Source: JAFKFI01 sp963795435
GTDB taxonomy: Bacteria > Pseudomonadota > Alphaproteobacteria > Acetobacterales > Acetobacteraceae
NCBI GenBank assembly: GCA_963795435.1
Contig: CAWCHV010000007.1
Coordinates: 310,001-374,000 of the forward strand
Length of the DNA stretch: 64,000 bases
Reading direction: 5' to 3'
The notes beneath the pieces are model-generated. The model saw only the letters and a list, made by a program, of their open reading frames with translations. It was not told the DNA's origin and did no database searches. Below, in pieces: positions 10,501 to 18,010 of this stretch. Within the stretch, counting starts at the first letter, position 1, and each line of letters opens with the position of its first letter. The position numbers and the translations under genes are program-made.

Positions 10501-10656
10501 GGCGCCGAACTCCGCCGCCCCCTCGGCATCGCGATTGTCGGCGGCCTGATCGTCTCGCAGGTATTGACGCTCTACACCACGCCGGTCATCTACTTGGCGC
10601 TCGAGCGGTTCTCGGGCAAGCGCAAACCCATCCCGCTCGCCGCGCCGGCCGAGTAA
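7546..10656 (+). CDS. mdtC: RND multidrug efflux permease (MdtC-like)
   Basis: This 1036-aa RND permease is clearly homologous to the preceding one (MNFSAPFIARPVATILLAIGLL). It keeps the TM4 Asp pair (GFVVDDAIVMIENI) and the GIVKKNGIMLVDFAL segment. The beta-hairpin and porter regions are of full length. It is the second subunit of the expected mixed MdtB/MdtC trimer. A G/A-rich stretch (gagggagggg, about 7515-7524) precedes the ATG but is rather far from it. The gene ends 11 nt before the stop of a convergent GH15 gene. Confidence 0.92.
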   Translation: MNFSAPFIARPVATILLAIGLLLAGAVAYRFLPVSALPSVDIPTIVVMASRPGADPETMANSIAAPLERRLGEISGVTEITSTSSIGSTAIVIQFDYSRDIDGAAHDVQAAINAATVDLPSDLPTRPYYRKINPADAPILTLALTSATLSPAQIYDAADTILAQRLSQVEGVSQVTVNGAEKPAVRVQLDPVRLAAAGLAAQDAYTAIRGANVLEPTGGFQGSTTAETIGINGQLSQAEGYAPLVLKASNGVVVRLSDVATVINGVANSRLAAWDGKQPAILLNVTKEAGANVIDTVDRVQALLPQLLSWMPPDIKLTVIADRTTTIRASVEDVQYTLLITIALVLLVVLVFMRRLMPTLAAAVTVPLSICGTLAGMWFLGYSLDNFSLMALTISVGFVVDDAIVMIENIHRHREMGLPPLRAALVGARQIGFTVMSISISLVAVFIPLIFMGGILGKLFHEFAITLTIAIAVSAVVSLTLTPMICGRFIKPGEMEAPGSSGLWGRIDRLVDRAFTAAQRFYARTLGWALRHRVFMLLVMVATIVVTVRLYGEVPKGFLPEQDTGLLIGQVIASPDVSFQAMSERQRAAVDVVLSDPAVQSVGSTVGVASGWQSQNRGTLYISLKPLAERGVSAQAVIARLRGPLAKVGGAQTTLYAAQDLRGGGRTGGAQYQFVVISQDLTEMRHWSNLLEAKLRETPGIADISSDQDRAGPQVNVVIDRAAAARLGVSTAAIDNALNNAYSQRQISTIYTQRNQYKVVLEIDPKLQTDPSLLNRIYVGATGGAQIPLSAVARFERGTAPLAVRHQGQFPAATISFNVTGGMSLGQATNAIEQATRELRMPDTVHTEFAGNARFLTQSLSSQPLLIGAALISIYIVLGVLYQSLLQPLTILSTLPSAGVGALLALLVTGTDLSIMGMIGIILLMGIVKKNGIMLVDFALEAERQQGLSPFEAIHAACMERFRPIMMTTLAALLGALPLALAFGTGAELRRPLGIAIVGGLIVSQVLTLYTTPVIYLALERFSGKRKPIPLAAPAE

Positions 10657-10667
10657 CGGAGCAGGAT

Positions 10668-12485
10668 CTAGCCGCTATCCCCGCTGCGGCTATGCGCCGG
10701 GCCGTAATTGGCCAAGTTCAGCGCGGTGCCTATCACGCCGATATGCGAAAAGGCCTGGGGGAAGTTGCCGACCAGCCGGCGCGTCCGCGGATCGTATTCC
10801 TCCGACAGCAGCCCCACATCGTTGCGCAGGTCGAGCAGGCGCTCGAACAAGCTGCGCGCTTCGTCGTAACGTCCTTGCAGCACCATGTTGTCCGCCAGCC
10901 AGAAACTGCAGGCGAGGAACACGCCCTCGCCCGGCGGCAAACCATCGGCGCCCTCCTGGGTGCGGTAGCGCATCACCAGCCCATCCTGAATGAGCTCACG
11001 CTCGACCGCCGCGATGGTGCCACGCATCCGCGGATCGTCGGCCGGCAGGAAGCCCACCAACGGCGCGAGCAGCAGGCTGGCGTCGAGGGAATCGCTGCCG
11101 TAGCTCTGGACGAAGCTGTTCTTCGCGGCGCTGTACCCCCGGCTGCAAATCTCCTCGTGCATCTCGGCGCGGAGCGCGCGCCAGCGATCCAGCGGGCCGG
11201 GACATTTCCATTCCTCGATCGTGCGGACCGCCCGGTCGAGTGCCACCCAGGCCATGATCTTGGAGAAGGTGAAGCAGCGCCGGCCGCCGCGCACTTCCCA
11301 GATCCCCTCGTCCGGCTGCTGCCAAATCGTCTCCAGGTGCTCGATCATGTTGACCTGGAGATCCCAGCCGCCCTCGGGGACCGCGAGGCCGCCCTTGTGC
11401 GACTGGTACAGCGCGTCCATCACTTCGCCGTAGACGTCGATCTGCAATTGTCCGGCTGCGGCATTGCCGATGCGCACCGGCGCCGCGCCCTGGTAGCCCG
11501 GCAGCCAACCGACCTCCCATTCCGAGACCCGCCGTTCGCCGGCGAGCCCGTACATGATCTGCACTTGTTCCGCGGTGCCGGCGATGGCCCGATGCAGCCA
11601 TTCCCGCCAAAACCGCGCCTCGTCGGCGTAGCCCGCGTGCAGCAGGGCGAGCAGGGTGAAGGTCGCATCGCGCAGCCAGCAGAACCGATAGTCCCAGTTG
11701 CGCGTCCCGCCGAGCTGTTCCGGCAGCGAGGTGGTCGGCGCCGCCACGATCCCGCCGGTCGGCACGTAGGTCAGCGTCTTGAGCGTCAGCAGCGAGCGCT
11801 GGACCGGTTCGAGGTAGTCGCCCTTGTAGCCGCCGCGGCCGATCCAGCCGGACCAGAAGGTCTCAGTTGCGCGCAGCGCCGCACCCGCGTCCACCGCCGG
11901 CGGGATGGCCATGTGCGACGGGCCCTGCGTCATCACGAACGGGACCTGCTCGCCCTCGCCCACGGTGAACTCGGCGACCGTGGTGAGATTCTCGCCCCGT
12001 AGCTCGACGTCGGTGCGTAGCACGACCATGTCGGGGCCGGCGATCGCGCAAAGGCCGCGCCCGTCTTCGAGCTGCGTGACCCAGGGGACCGACACGCCGA
12101 AGTCGAAGCGGAGCGCCATGTGCATGCACATCTTCACCCGCCCTCGCCGGCCCTCGACGATCCGCACGATCGAGGAGTTGCTGGCGAAGGGCGGCATGAA
12201 GTCGATCAGCGCGACGCTGCCCTCGGCGGTCTCGAACACCGTCTCGAGGACGGTCGTGCAGGCGCGATAGGCGCGGCGCACGCGCGCGTCTGGGTCGGCC
12301 GGGGCGATCTGCCAGCGGCCGTGCTCGGGCTGGCCCAGCAGGGCGGCGAAGCAGGCGCCGCCGTCGAAACGCGGCCAGCAGAGCCAGTCGATCGAGCCCG
12401 ATTTGCTGACCAGCGCCGCCGTCGCGCAGTCGCCGATCAGGGCATAGTCCTCGATGGGCGGCGGAAAGCTGGCGCTATCAGTCAC
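10668..12485 (-). CDS. glycoside hydrolase family 15 protein (glucoamylase/trehalase type)
   Basis: The 605-aa protein matches the bacterial GH15 layout. The N-terminal super-sandwich domain starts IEDYALIGDCATAALVSKSGSIDW and includes WPRFDGGACFAALLG. The (alpha/alpha)6 barrel follows with GTRNWDYRFCWLRDATFT and a second conserved acidic region near the C-terminus (LSEEYDPRTRRLVGNFPQAFSH). Proteins of this type hydrolyse alpha-glucans or trehalose; the exact substrate cannot be told from sequence. There is no signal peptide, so it is probably cytoplasmic and used for trehalose/glycogen turnover. It is convergent with mdtC and has no obvious partner gene. Confidence 0.88.
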   Translation of the reverse strand: MTDSASFPPPIEDYALIGDCATAALVSKSGSIDWLCWPRFDGGACFAALLGQPEHGRWQIAPADPDARVRRAYRACTTVLETVFETAEGSVALIDFMPPFASNSSIVRIVEGRRGRVKMCMHMALRFDFGVSVPWVTQLEDGRGLCAIAGPDMVVLRTDVELRGENLTTVAEFTVGEGEQVPFVMTQGPSHMAIPPAVDAGAALRATETFWSGWIGRGGYKGDYLEPVQRSLLTLKTLTYVPTGGIVAAPTTSLPEQLGGTRNWDYRFCWLRDATFTLLALLHAGYADEARFWREWLHRAIAGTAEQVQIMYGLAGERRVSEWEVGWLPGYQGAAPVRIGNAAAGQLQIDVYGEVMDALYQSHKGGLAVPEGGWDLQVNMIEHLETIWQQPDEGIWEVRGGRRCFTFSKIMAWVALDRAVRTIEEWKCPGPLDRWRALRAEMHEEICSRGYSAAKNSFVQSYGSDSLDASLLLAPLVGFLPADDPRMRGTIAAVERELIQDGLVMRYRTQEGADGLPPGEGVFLACSFWLADNMVLQGRYDEARSLFERLLDLRNDVGLLSEEYDPRTRRLVGNFPQAFSHIGVIGTALNLANYGPAHSRSGDSG

Positions 12486-12556
12486 GGGCGGATCCTGTCA
12501 TCGCGGATCTTTCCGCAACGCCGCCAGGGTGGGCACCGTTCACCTAGCCCTATGAG

Positions 12557-12931
12557 CTAACGCGCCTGACCATAGGCAGGACCTCGTCCGGTTGGACAGC
12601 TGCACGTCGAGCCGGGCGGATACGCCTCGGCCAGTGGACAAACATAGTTGCCGGCGTAGCACGTCCGCCCAGGTGCGGCGGCGTAGGATTGCGGCGCCGG
12701 ATAGCCGGGAGGTGGCGCGAAATAGACCGGCGGCGGAGCGTAATACACCGGTGGCGGCGCCGCGTAGACGACCGGAGGCCCAACCACGACCGGCCCGGGA
12801 ATGCCCACGAAGAACCCGCCCCGCCACCAAGCATCGGCCGGCGCCATCGGAGCCAACGCGATCAGCAGCATGGCGCCGAGCGCGGCGGCGAACAGCGAGC
12901 GTCGGACGAGCCAAGGGATGTTTCTGCTCAT
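12557..12931 (-). CDS. small exported Pro/Tyr-rich protein of unknown function
   Basis: The 124-aa product has a basic N-terminus and a hydrophobic stretch (SLFAAALGAMLLIALAP) ending ADA, a good Sec signal with cleavage near residue 34. The mature part starts WWRGGFFVGIPGPVVVGPPV. It then repeats APPPVYYAPPPVYFAPPPGY, and ends in a Cys-containing tail (GRTCYAGNYVCPL; STCSCPTGRG). Such PPPVYY-type proteins are common, poorly characterised envelope proteins in Alphaproteobacteria. The four Cys could form disulfides. It is transcribed alone, between GH15 and a broken hydrolase. Confidence 0.65.
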   Translation of the reverse strand: MSRNIPWLVRRSLFAAALGAMLLIALAPMAPADAWWRGGFFVGIPGPVVVGPPVVYAAPPPVYYAPPPVYFAPPPGYPAPQSYAAAPGRTCYAGNYVCPLAEAYPPGSTCSCPTGRGPAYGQAR

Positions 12932-12973
12932 GGGCGACTCCTCACGCGGGATTGTATCCGGATTGTATCGGAA

Positions 12974-13703
12974 CTACAAAGCCTTATGCGACATGCTGCA
13001 TCGGCCGGCACCGGGCGGCGAGGCCAGCCACTCCCGCAGCAATCTGCTCGTCGGTGCCGGTCGCTCCATCGGCGGCAAATGTCCGCAGCCTTCGAGAACA
13101 CGGAGTACGGCGCCCGGGATGCCGGCGGCGATTTCCTCGCCGCAGTCGCGTGGCGTGAGCCGGTCGGCCTCGCCGACGGCAACGAGCGTCGGCACCTCGA
13201 TGCGGCGCAGATCGGGACGGCTATCGGGTCGGTTCAGGATCGCGGCTTGCTGGCGGATGAAGGCCCCCCGCCCGACACGCTCCGCCATCGCCATGACCTC
13301 TCCGGTCAACTCGGTATCGGCCAGATTGTCCGGATGCAGCAATTGCGGCAGCAGCCGGGGTTACACCACGAAAATGACCGGCGCGCGCCAGGGCCATCAA
13401 CCCGCGACGGCGGCGCGTCTGCGGCTCGGTGTCCGGTCGCGCGCTGGTGTCGAGCAAGGCCAGCCGCTTCACGCGCTCCGGCGCGAGACGCAGCACGGCG
13501 AAGGCCGCTTAGCCGCCCATCGACAGCGCGGCGAGGGCGAAATTCTCCGGCATCCGCCCCAGCGCGCGCCGGGCCATCGCCTCGAAGCTGTCGTCCAGCG
13601 TCAAATCCGCGACGAAGGGATCCGCGACGGCCGACAGATCCGCGACCTGATCGCGCCACAACCTCGCATCACACAGCAGTCCTGGTAGCAAAAGCAGCGG
13701 CAT
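12974..13703 (-). pseudogene. alpha/beta hydrolase, in-frame stop plus frameshift
   Basis: Three pieces on the minus strand rebuild one ~250-aa alpha/beta hydrolase. The N-terminus is MPLLLLPGLLCDARLWRDQV ending at the nucleophile elbow ALSMGG. The second piece is AAFAVLRLAPERVKRLALLD. The C-terminus is LHPDNLADTELTGEVMAMAE up to the His motif GCGHLPPMERP. Pieces one and two share a frame and are split by TAA (plus-strand TTA at 13509-13511) directly after SMGG, where relatives usually have Tyr. The second break is near ACCCCGG, about 13358. Two independent lesions suggest a real pseudogene or poor sequence. A start upstream at 13748 is also possible. Confidence 0.75.
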
Positions 13704-13856
13704 CCTGGTCACGAGTGGCGTTTTACGGGGCAGGACCATTCCGGCCAACCTTGACTTTCACCCGGTTCCTCTTGATATCCGGCAGGTCACGCGCACAAGG
13801 CCGCGAGAGGCGCCGCCTGTGCGCGCCGTGCGGCCCCCTCGCCGACACAAACCTGT

Positions 13857-15494
13857 ATGACCGAGATCAGCATTTTGAACGATACCGCGACCGCTCCGGT
13901 TGAACTGGCCGACAACTCGCAGGCCGCCATGCCGCCCATTGAAGCTCACCCCCCGGACGTGGAGGCAGAGCCGCAGCCCCCGCTATTCTCCGAGCTTGGC
14001 CTGTCCGAGCCGATCCTCCGTGCGATCGGAGAGAAGGGCTATCGTCACCCCACGCCGATCCAGGCGCAGGCGATCCCCTTCGTGCTGATGGGACGTGACG
14101 TGCTCGGCACGGCGCAGACCGGCACCGGCAAGACCGCGGGCTTCGTCCTGCCGATGCTCGATATCCTCTCGGGATCGCGGGCGCGGGCGCGGATGCCGCG
14201 CAGCCTGATCCTGGAGCCGACGCGCGAGCTCGCGCTGCAGGTGGCCGAGAACTTCGTCCAGTACGGAAAATATCTGAAGCTCACCCACGCGCTCATCATT
14301 GGCGGCGAGAGCGTGTCCGATCAGCGCGACGTGCTGATGCGCGGCGTGGACGTGCTGATCGCCACACCCGGCCGCCTGATCGACATGTTCGAGCGCGGCG
14401 GCATCCTGCTGAGCGACTCCCGCCTGCTGGTGATCGACGAGGCGGACCGAATGCTGGACATGGGGTTCATTCCCGACGTCGAGCGCATCGTCTCGCTGCT
14501 GCCGCGCAACCGGCAGACCTTGTTCTTCAGCGCGACGATGGCGCCGGAGATCAAGCGGCTGGGCGACGCCTTCCTGCAGAACCCGAAAGAGGTCACAGTC
14601 TCCCGCTCCGCCTCGGTCGCGACCACCATCACGGAGGGCCTCGTGCTGGTGGCAGATCACGACAAGCGCGAGGCGCTGCGCCGGCTGGTCCGCACCGAGC
14701 ATGTCCAGAGCGCACTGGTGTTCTGCAATCGCAAGCGCGACGTGGACATCCTGCACAAATCGCTGGTGCGCCATCGCTTCAACGCCGGCGCGCTGCACGG
14801 CGACATGGCGCAGAGCGTGCGCTTCGCCACCCTGGAGAAATTCAAGGCGGGCGAGCTGCAGCTGCTGGTGTGCAGCGACGTGGCGGCGCGCGGGCTCGAC
14901 ATCGGCGGCATGTCGCACGTGTTCAACTTCGACGTGCCGCATCATGCCGAGGACTATGTGCATCGGATTGGGCGCACCGGCCGCGCGGGGCTCGAAGGCA
15001 AGGCATTCACCATCGCGAACCCGGAGGACCGGGCGGCCGTGGCTGCCATCGAAAAGCTGACTGGCCATGCGATCCCGCCGGTCCTTGTCGAGGGCCTCGA
15101 TCCGGTGGATTGGACCGAAGAGGACGGTCGCAAGCGCCGCGGACGCGGGCGGGCGCCGAAGAGGGCCGAGCCCAGGGAAAAGCCGCCGCCTTCGAAGCGG
15201 GCCGAGGCCAATGACCGTCCGGCACCTGCCAGGGCCGCCCGACGCAAGCCCGAACCGCCAGTCGAAGCGCAACCCGAGGCGCCCGCACCCGTCGCTCGGG
15301 AACGTTCGTCGCCGGTGCGCGCCCCCGCGAGAAGCGACCGTGCCCCTCGACGGGAGCCGCGTTACCGCGACGAGGATCTCGGACCGTCCGTGACAGGGTT
15401 CGGCGCCGACGTGCCCTCCTTCATGCTGATCAGCGCGCGGCCGGCGCGCGGCGCCCGCCGCATCGCGATCGAGCAAGGGGAGCCTGACGCATGA
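13857..15494 (+). CDS. DEAD-box ATP-dependent RNA helicase (RhlE-like)
   Basis: The 545-aa protein shows all helicase motifs. These are the Q-motif region (GYRHPTPIQAQAIP), Walker A AQTGTGKT (residues 86-93), PTRELALQ (121-128), DEAD (194-197), a SAT motif and HRIGRTGRAG near residue 360. The C-terminal ~130 residues are low complexity and rich in Arg, Pro, Ala and Glu, typical of RhlE/DeaD-type RNA-binding tails. It probably unwinds structured RNA in ribosome assembly or mRNA decay. Its stop overlaps the start of gcdH by 4 nt. The start ATG is the first in frame. Confidence 0.93.
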   Translation: MTEISILNDTATAPVELADNSQAAMPPIEAHPPDVEAEPQPPLFSELGLSEPILRAIGEKGYRHPTPIQAQAIPFVLMGRDVLGTAQTGTGKTAGFVLPMLDILSGSRARARMPRSLILEPTRELALQVAENFVQYGKYLKLTHALIIGGESVSDQRDVLMRGVDVLIATPGRLIDMFERGGILLSDSRLLVIDEADRMLDMGFIPDVERIVSLLPRNRQTLFFSATMAPEIKRLGDAFLQNPKEVTVSRSASVATTITEGLVLVADHDKREALRRLVRTEHVQSALVFCNRKRDVDILHKSLVRHRFNAGALHGDMAQSVRFATLEKFKAGELQLLVCSDVAARGLDIGGMSHVFNFDVPHHAEDYVHRIGRTGRAGLEGKAFTIANPEDRAAVAAIEKLTGHAIPPVLVEGLDPVDWTEEDGRKRRGRGRAPKRAEPREKPPPSKRAEANDRPAPARAARRKPEPPVEAQPEAPAPVARERSSPVRAPARSDRAPRREPRYRDEDLGPSVTGFGADVPSFMLISARPARGARRIAIEQGEPDA

Positions 15495-16690
15495 ACGTCG
15501 TGTCCTCCACAAGGGCCAGCCGCTTCACACCGTTCAAGTGGGACGACGCGCTGCGTCTCGATGGTCAGCTGAGCGAGGACGAGCGCGCAATCCGCGATGC
15601 CGCGCGGCAATACTGTCAGGAGAAGCTGCTGCCGCGCGTGCTGGAAGCCAACCGCCACGAAAAATTCCATCGCGAGATCATGAACGAGATGGGGGAGATG
15701 GGTTTCCTAGGTGCGACCCTAGAAGGCTACGGCTGCGCCGGTGTGAATTACGTCTCTTATGGCCTGATCGCGCGCGAGGTGGAGCGCGTTGATTCCGGCT
15801 ACCGCAGCGCGTTCTCCGTGCAGTCCTCGCTGGTGATGTTCCCGATCCACGCTTTCGGCACCGAGGCGCAGCGCGAGAAGTTTCTGCCGAAGCTGCGCAG
15901 CGGCGAGTTCGTTGGCTGCTTCGGCCTCACAGAGCCCGATGCGGGTTCCGACCCGGCCTCGATGCGCGCACGCGCCAAGAAAGCTGACGGTGGCTATCGG
16001 CTAAGCGGATCGAAGACCTGGATCACCAATTCCCCGCTTGCCGACGTGCTCGTGGTCTGGGCGAAGGACGATGCCGGCGACATTCGAGGCTACTTGCTCG
16101 AACGCGGAATGCAGGGGCTGGCGACGCCGAAGATCGAGGGCAAGTTCTCGCTGCGCGCCAGCACAACCGGCATGATCATGATGGAGGACGTGTTCGTCCC
16201 GGAGGAGAACGCCTTCCCCGAGGTGAAGGGTCTACGTGGGCCGTTCTCCTGCCTCAACAACGCGCGCTACGGCATCGCCTGGGGCGCGCTCGGCTCGGCC
16301 GAGTTCTGCTGGCAGGCGGCGCGCGACTACACGATGCAGCGGATGATGTTCGGCCGCCCGCTCGCCGCGACACAGCTCATGCAGAAGAAGCTCGCCGACA
16401 TGCAGACGGAGATCACGCTCGGCTTGCAGGCGGTGCTGCGGCTCGGCCGGCTGATGGACGAGCACGACGCCGCTCCCGAGATGATCAGCCTGTGCAAGCG
16501 CAATTCCTGCGGCAAGGCGCTCGACATCGCCCGTGTCGCCCGCGACATGCACGGTGGCAACGGCGTGGCCGACGAGTACCACGTCATTCGCCATGTGATG
16601 AACCTGGAGGCAGTGAACACCTATGAGGGCACGCACGACGTGCACGCCTTGATCCTCGGCCGTGCGCAGACCGGCCTCTCGGCGTTCTGA
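15491..16690 (+). CDS. gcdH: glutaryl-CoA dehydrogenase
   Basis: This 399-aa acyl-CoA dehydrogenase has the glutaryl-CoA dehydrogenase signature. The N-terminus is FKWDDALRLDGQLSEDERAI and the flavin/substrate region contains CFGLTEPDAGSDPASM. The C-terminus is NTYEGTHDVHALILGRAQTG, with the catalytic base Glu at about residue 379. It oxidises and decarboxylates glutaryl-CoA to crotonyl-CoA in lysine and tryptophan breakdown, passing electrons to ETF. Its ATG overlaps the helicase stop (ATGA), although the two functions are unrelated. FAD-dependent and cytoplasmic. Confidence 0.92.
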   Translation: MNVVSSTRASRFTPFKWDDALRLDGQLSEDERAIRDAARQYCQEKLLPRVLEANRHEKFHREIMNEMGEMGFLGATLEGYGCAGVNYVSYGLIAREVERVDSGYRSAFSVQSSLVMFPIHAFGTEAQREKFLPKLRSGEFVGCFGLTEPDAGSDPASMRARAKKADGGYRLSGSKTWITNSPLADVLVVWAKDDAGDIRGYLLERGMQGLATPKIEGKFSLRASTTGMIMMEDVFVPEENAFPEVKGLRGPFSCLNNARYGIAWGALGSAEFCWQAARDYTMQRMMFGRPLAATQLMQKKLADMQTEITLGLQAVLRLGRLMDEHDAAPEMISLCKRNSCGKALDIARVARDMHGGNGVADEYHVIRHVMNLEAVNTYEGTHDVHALILGRAQTGLSAF

Positions 16691-17972
16691 ACCACCCACT
16701 CTGACGCCGATCCGGATCGGGCGCGTCGGCGCCGATGGCGACGGTGTCGGCGTCGCGCCAGATGGGACGCCGGTTTACATACCGCTGAGCCTGCCGGGCG
16801 AAACCGTGGACGCACGCGCGATCGCATCGCGCGGCAAGGGCTTGGCGGCCAAGGCAGAGACAATTCTGGACCCGAGCCTGGCGCGGATCGAACCGCCCTG
16901 CCCGCATTTTGGCACGTGCGGCGGCTGCACGCTGCAGCATTGGCGTGACGCCGAATATATTGAGTGGAAATGCGGGTTGCTGGAAGCCGCCCTGCGGCGG
17001 GCTGGCTACCCGGACGTGAGACTGCGGCCACCGGCACGCACGCCGCCCGAAGCACGCCGCCGCGTGGACCTAGCCTTGCGCCGGCATCAATCGGGCATCG
17101 TGGTTGGCCTGCACCGGCTGCGTGGCACGGAAGTGGTCGATCTCCATACATGCGTAATCGCGCACCCTTCGTTGCGCAACCTGATCTCGCCATTGCGGAA
17201 GCTTCTGGAGCAAGCAACGCTGTTACGGCGAGAAGGCTCGGCGCTGCTGAACCTGCTCGACAGCGGCCCGGACCTGCTGCTGCGCACGGATGCCGCACCC
17301 ACCGCCTCGGATCGGGCGATGGTCGCGGTCTTCGCACGCATCCACGGCTTGCCGCGCGTCTCCTGGGCGCTAGGCAACGGTGCGCCCGAGACCGTCTGCG
17401 TACTGCGATCGGCCATGACCCGGTTGGCCGGGGTCGAGGTTGGACCGCCACCCGGCGCATTCCTCCAGGCATCTGCGGCGGGCGGGCAAGCCATCATTGA
17501 CGCTGTGCTGGACGGCCTGCCGGAGCCGCGCGCCGGGCGTTCACGCATCGTCGAGCTGTACGCGGGATGCGGCACGATCACCTTCGCGCTCGCCGCACAT
17601 GGGCGCGTGGCCGCCTTCGAGGGCGACACGACAGCCATCAATGCGCTGCGGCGCGCGGCGAACCTGGCGGGCCTGGCCGGGCGGATTGCGGCCGAGCAGC
17701 GCGACCTCGCGCGTCAGCCGCTCACGGCAAAGGAGCTGGCGGGGGCGTCGGCCGTCGTGCTTGATCCGCCGCACGCTGGCGCCGCGGCGCAGATGCCGGC
17801 GATCGCCGCGGCAAAGCTCGCCCGCGTCATCTACGTGAGCTGCAACCCGGCGGCGCTGGCGCGCGACGCGCAGATGCTTCGGGAGGCGGGATATCATCTG
17901 CTCGCGGCGACCCCGGTGGACCAGTTCCTCTGGTCGGCGAGGCTCGAAGCAGTCGTGGCCTTCAGCCGCTAA
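16662..17972 (+). CDS. 23S rRNA/tRNA 5-methyluridine methyltransferase (RlmD/TrmA family)
   Basis: The 436-aa protein begins with a TRAM-like domain (RIGRVGADGDGVGVAPDG). It then has an Fe-S motif, CPHFGTCGGCTLQH, with Cys at about 80, 86 and 89. The C-terminal half is a Rossmann SAM domain (IVELYAGCGTITFALA) with the catalytic SCNPAALARDAQML Cys. It would methylate C5 of a uridine in 23S rRNA (RlmC/RlmD) or tRNA (TrmA). The Fe-S motif favours the RlmD side, but the target is not certain. The only usable start is GTG at 16662, inside gcdH. A 7-bp stem overlaps the stop codon (17964-17970 with 17977-17983). Confidence 0.85.
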   Translation: MRRPASRRSEPPTLTPIRIGRVGADGDGVGVAPDGTPVYIPLSLPGETVDARAIASRGKGLAAKAETILDPSLARIEPPCPHFGTCGGCTLQHWRDAEYIEWKCGLLEAALRRAGYPDVRLRPPARTPPEARRRVDLALRRHQSGIVVGLHRLRGTEVVDLHTCVIAHPSLRNLISPLRKLLEQATLLRREGSALLNLLDSGPDLLLRTDAAPTASDRAMVAVFARIHGLPRVSWALGNGAPETVCVLRSAMTRLAGVEVGPPPGAFLQASAAGGQAIIDAVLDGLPEPRAGRSRIVELYAGCGTITFALAAHGRVAAFEGDTTAINALRRAANLAGLAGRIAAEQRDLARQPLTAKELAGASAVVLDPPHAGAAAQMPAIAAAKLARVIYVSCNPAALARDAQMLREAGYHLLAATPVDQFLWSARLEAVVAFSR

Positions 17973-18010
17973 TTGGAGCGGCTTCGGCGCGGCCGGACGC
18001 CGCCATCAGC

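Noticed and set aside
10669..10692. 7-bp inverted repeat between mdtC and the GH15 stop
   Set aside because: It lies inside the GH15 coding end and has no T tract; could be chance.
12689..13903. 404-aa plus-strand open frame
   Set aside because: Covers the minus-strand Pro-rich and hydrolase genes; only the minus strand gives family-like protein.
13983..15512. 509-aa minus-strand open frame
   Set aside because: Antisense to the DEAD-box helicase, which shows every catalytic motif.
17964..17983. 7-bp stem overlapping the methyltransferase stop as a terminator
   Set aside because: Short stem without T run; noted in the gene entry but not strong enough for its own feature.
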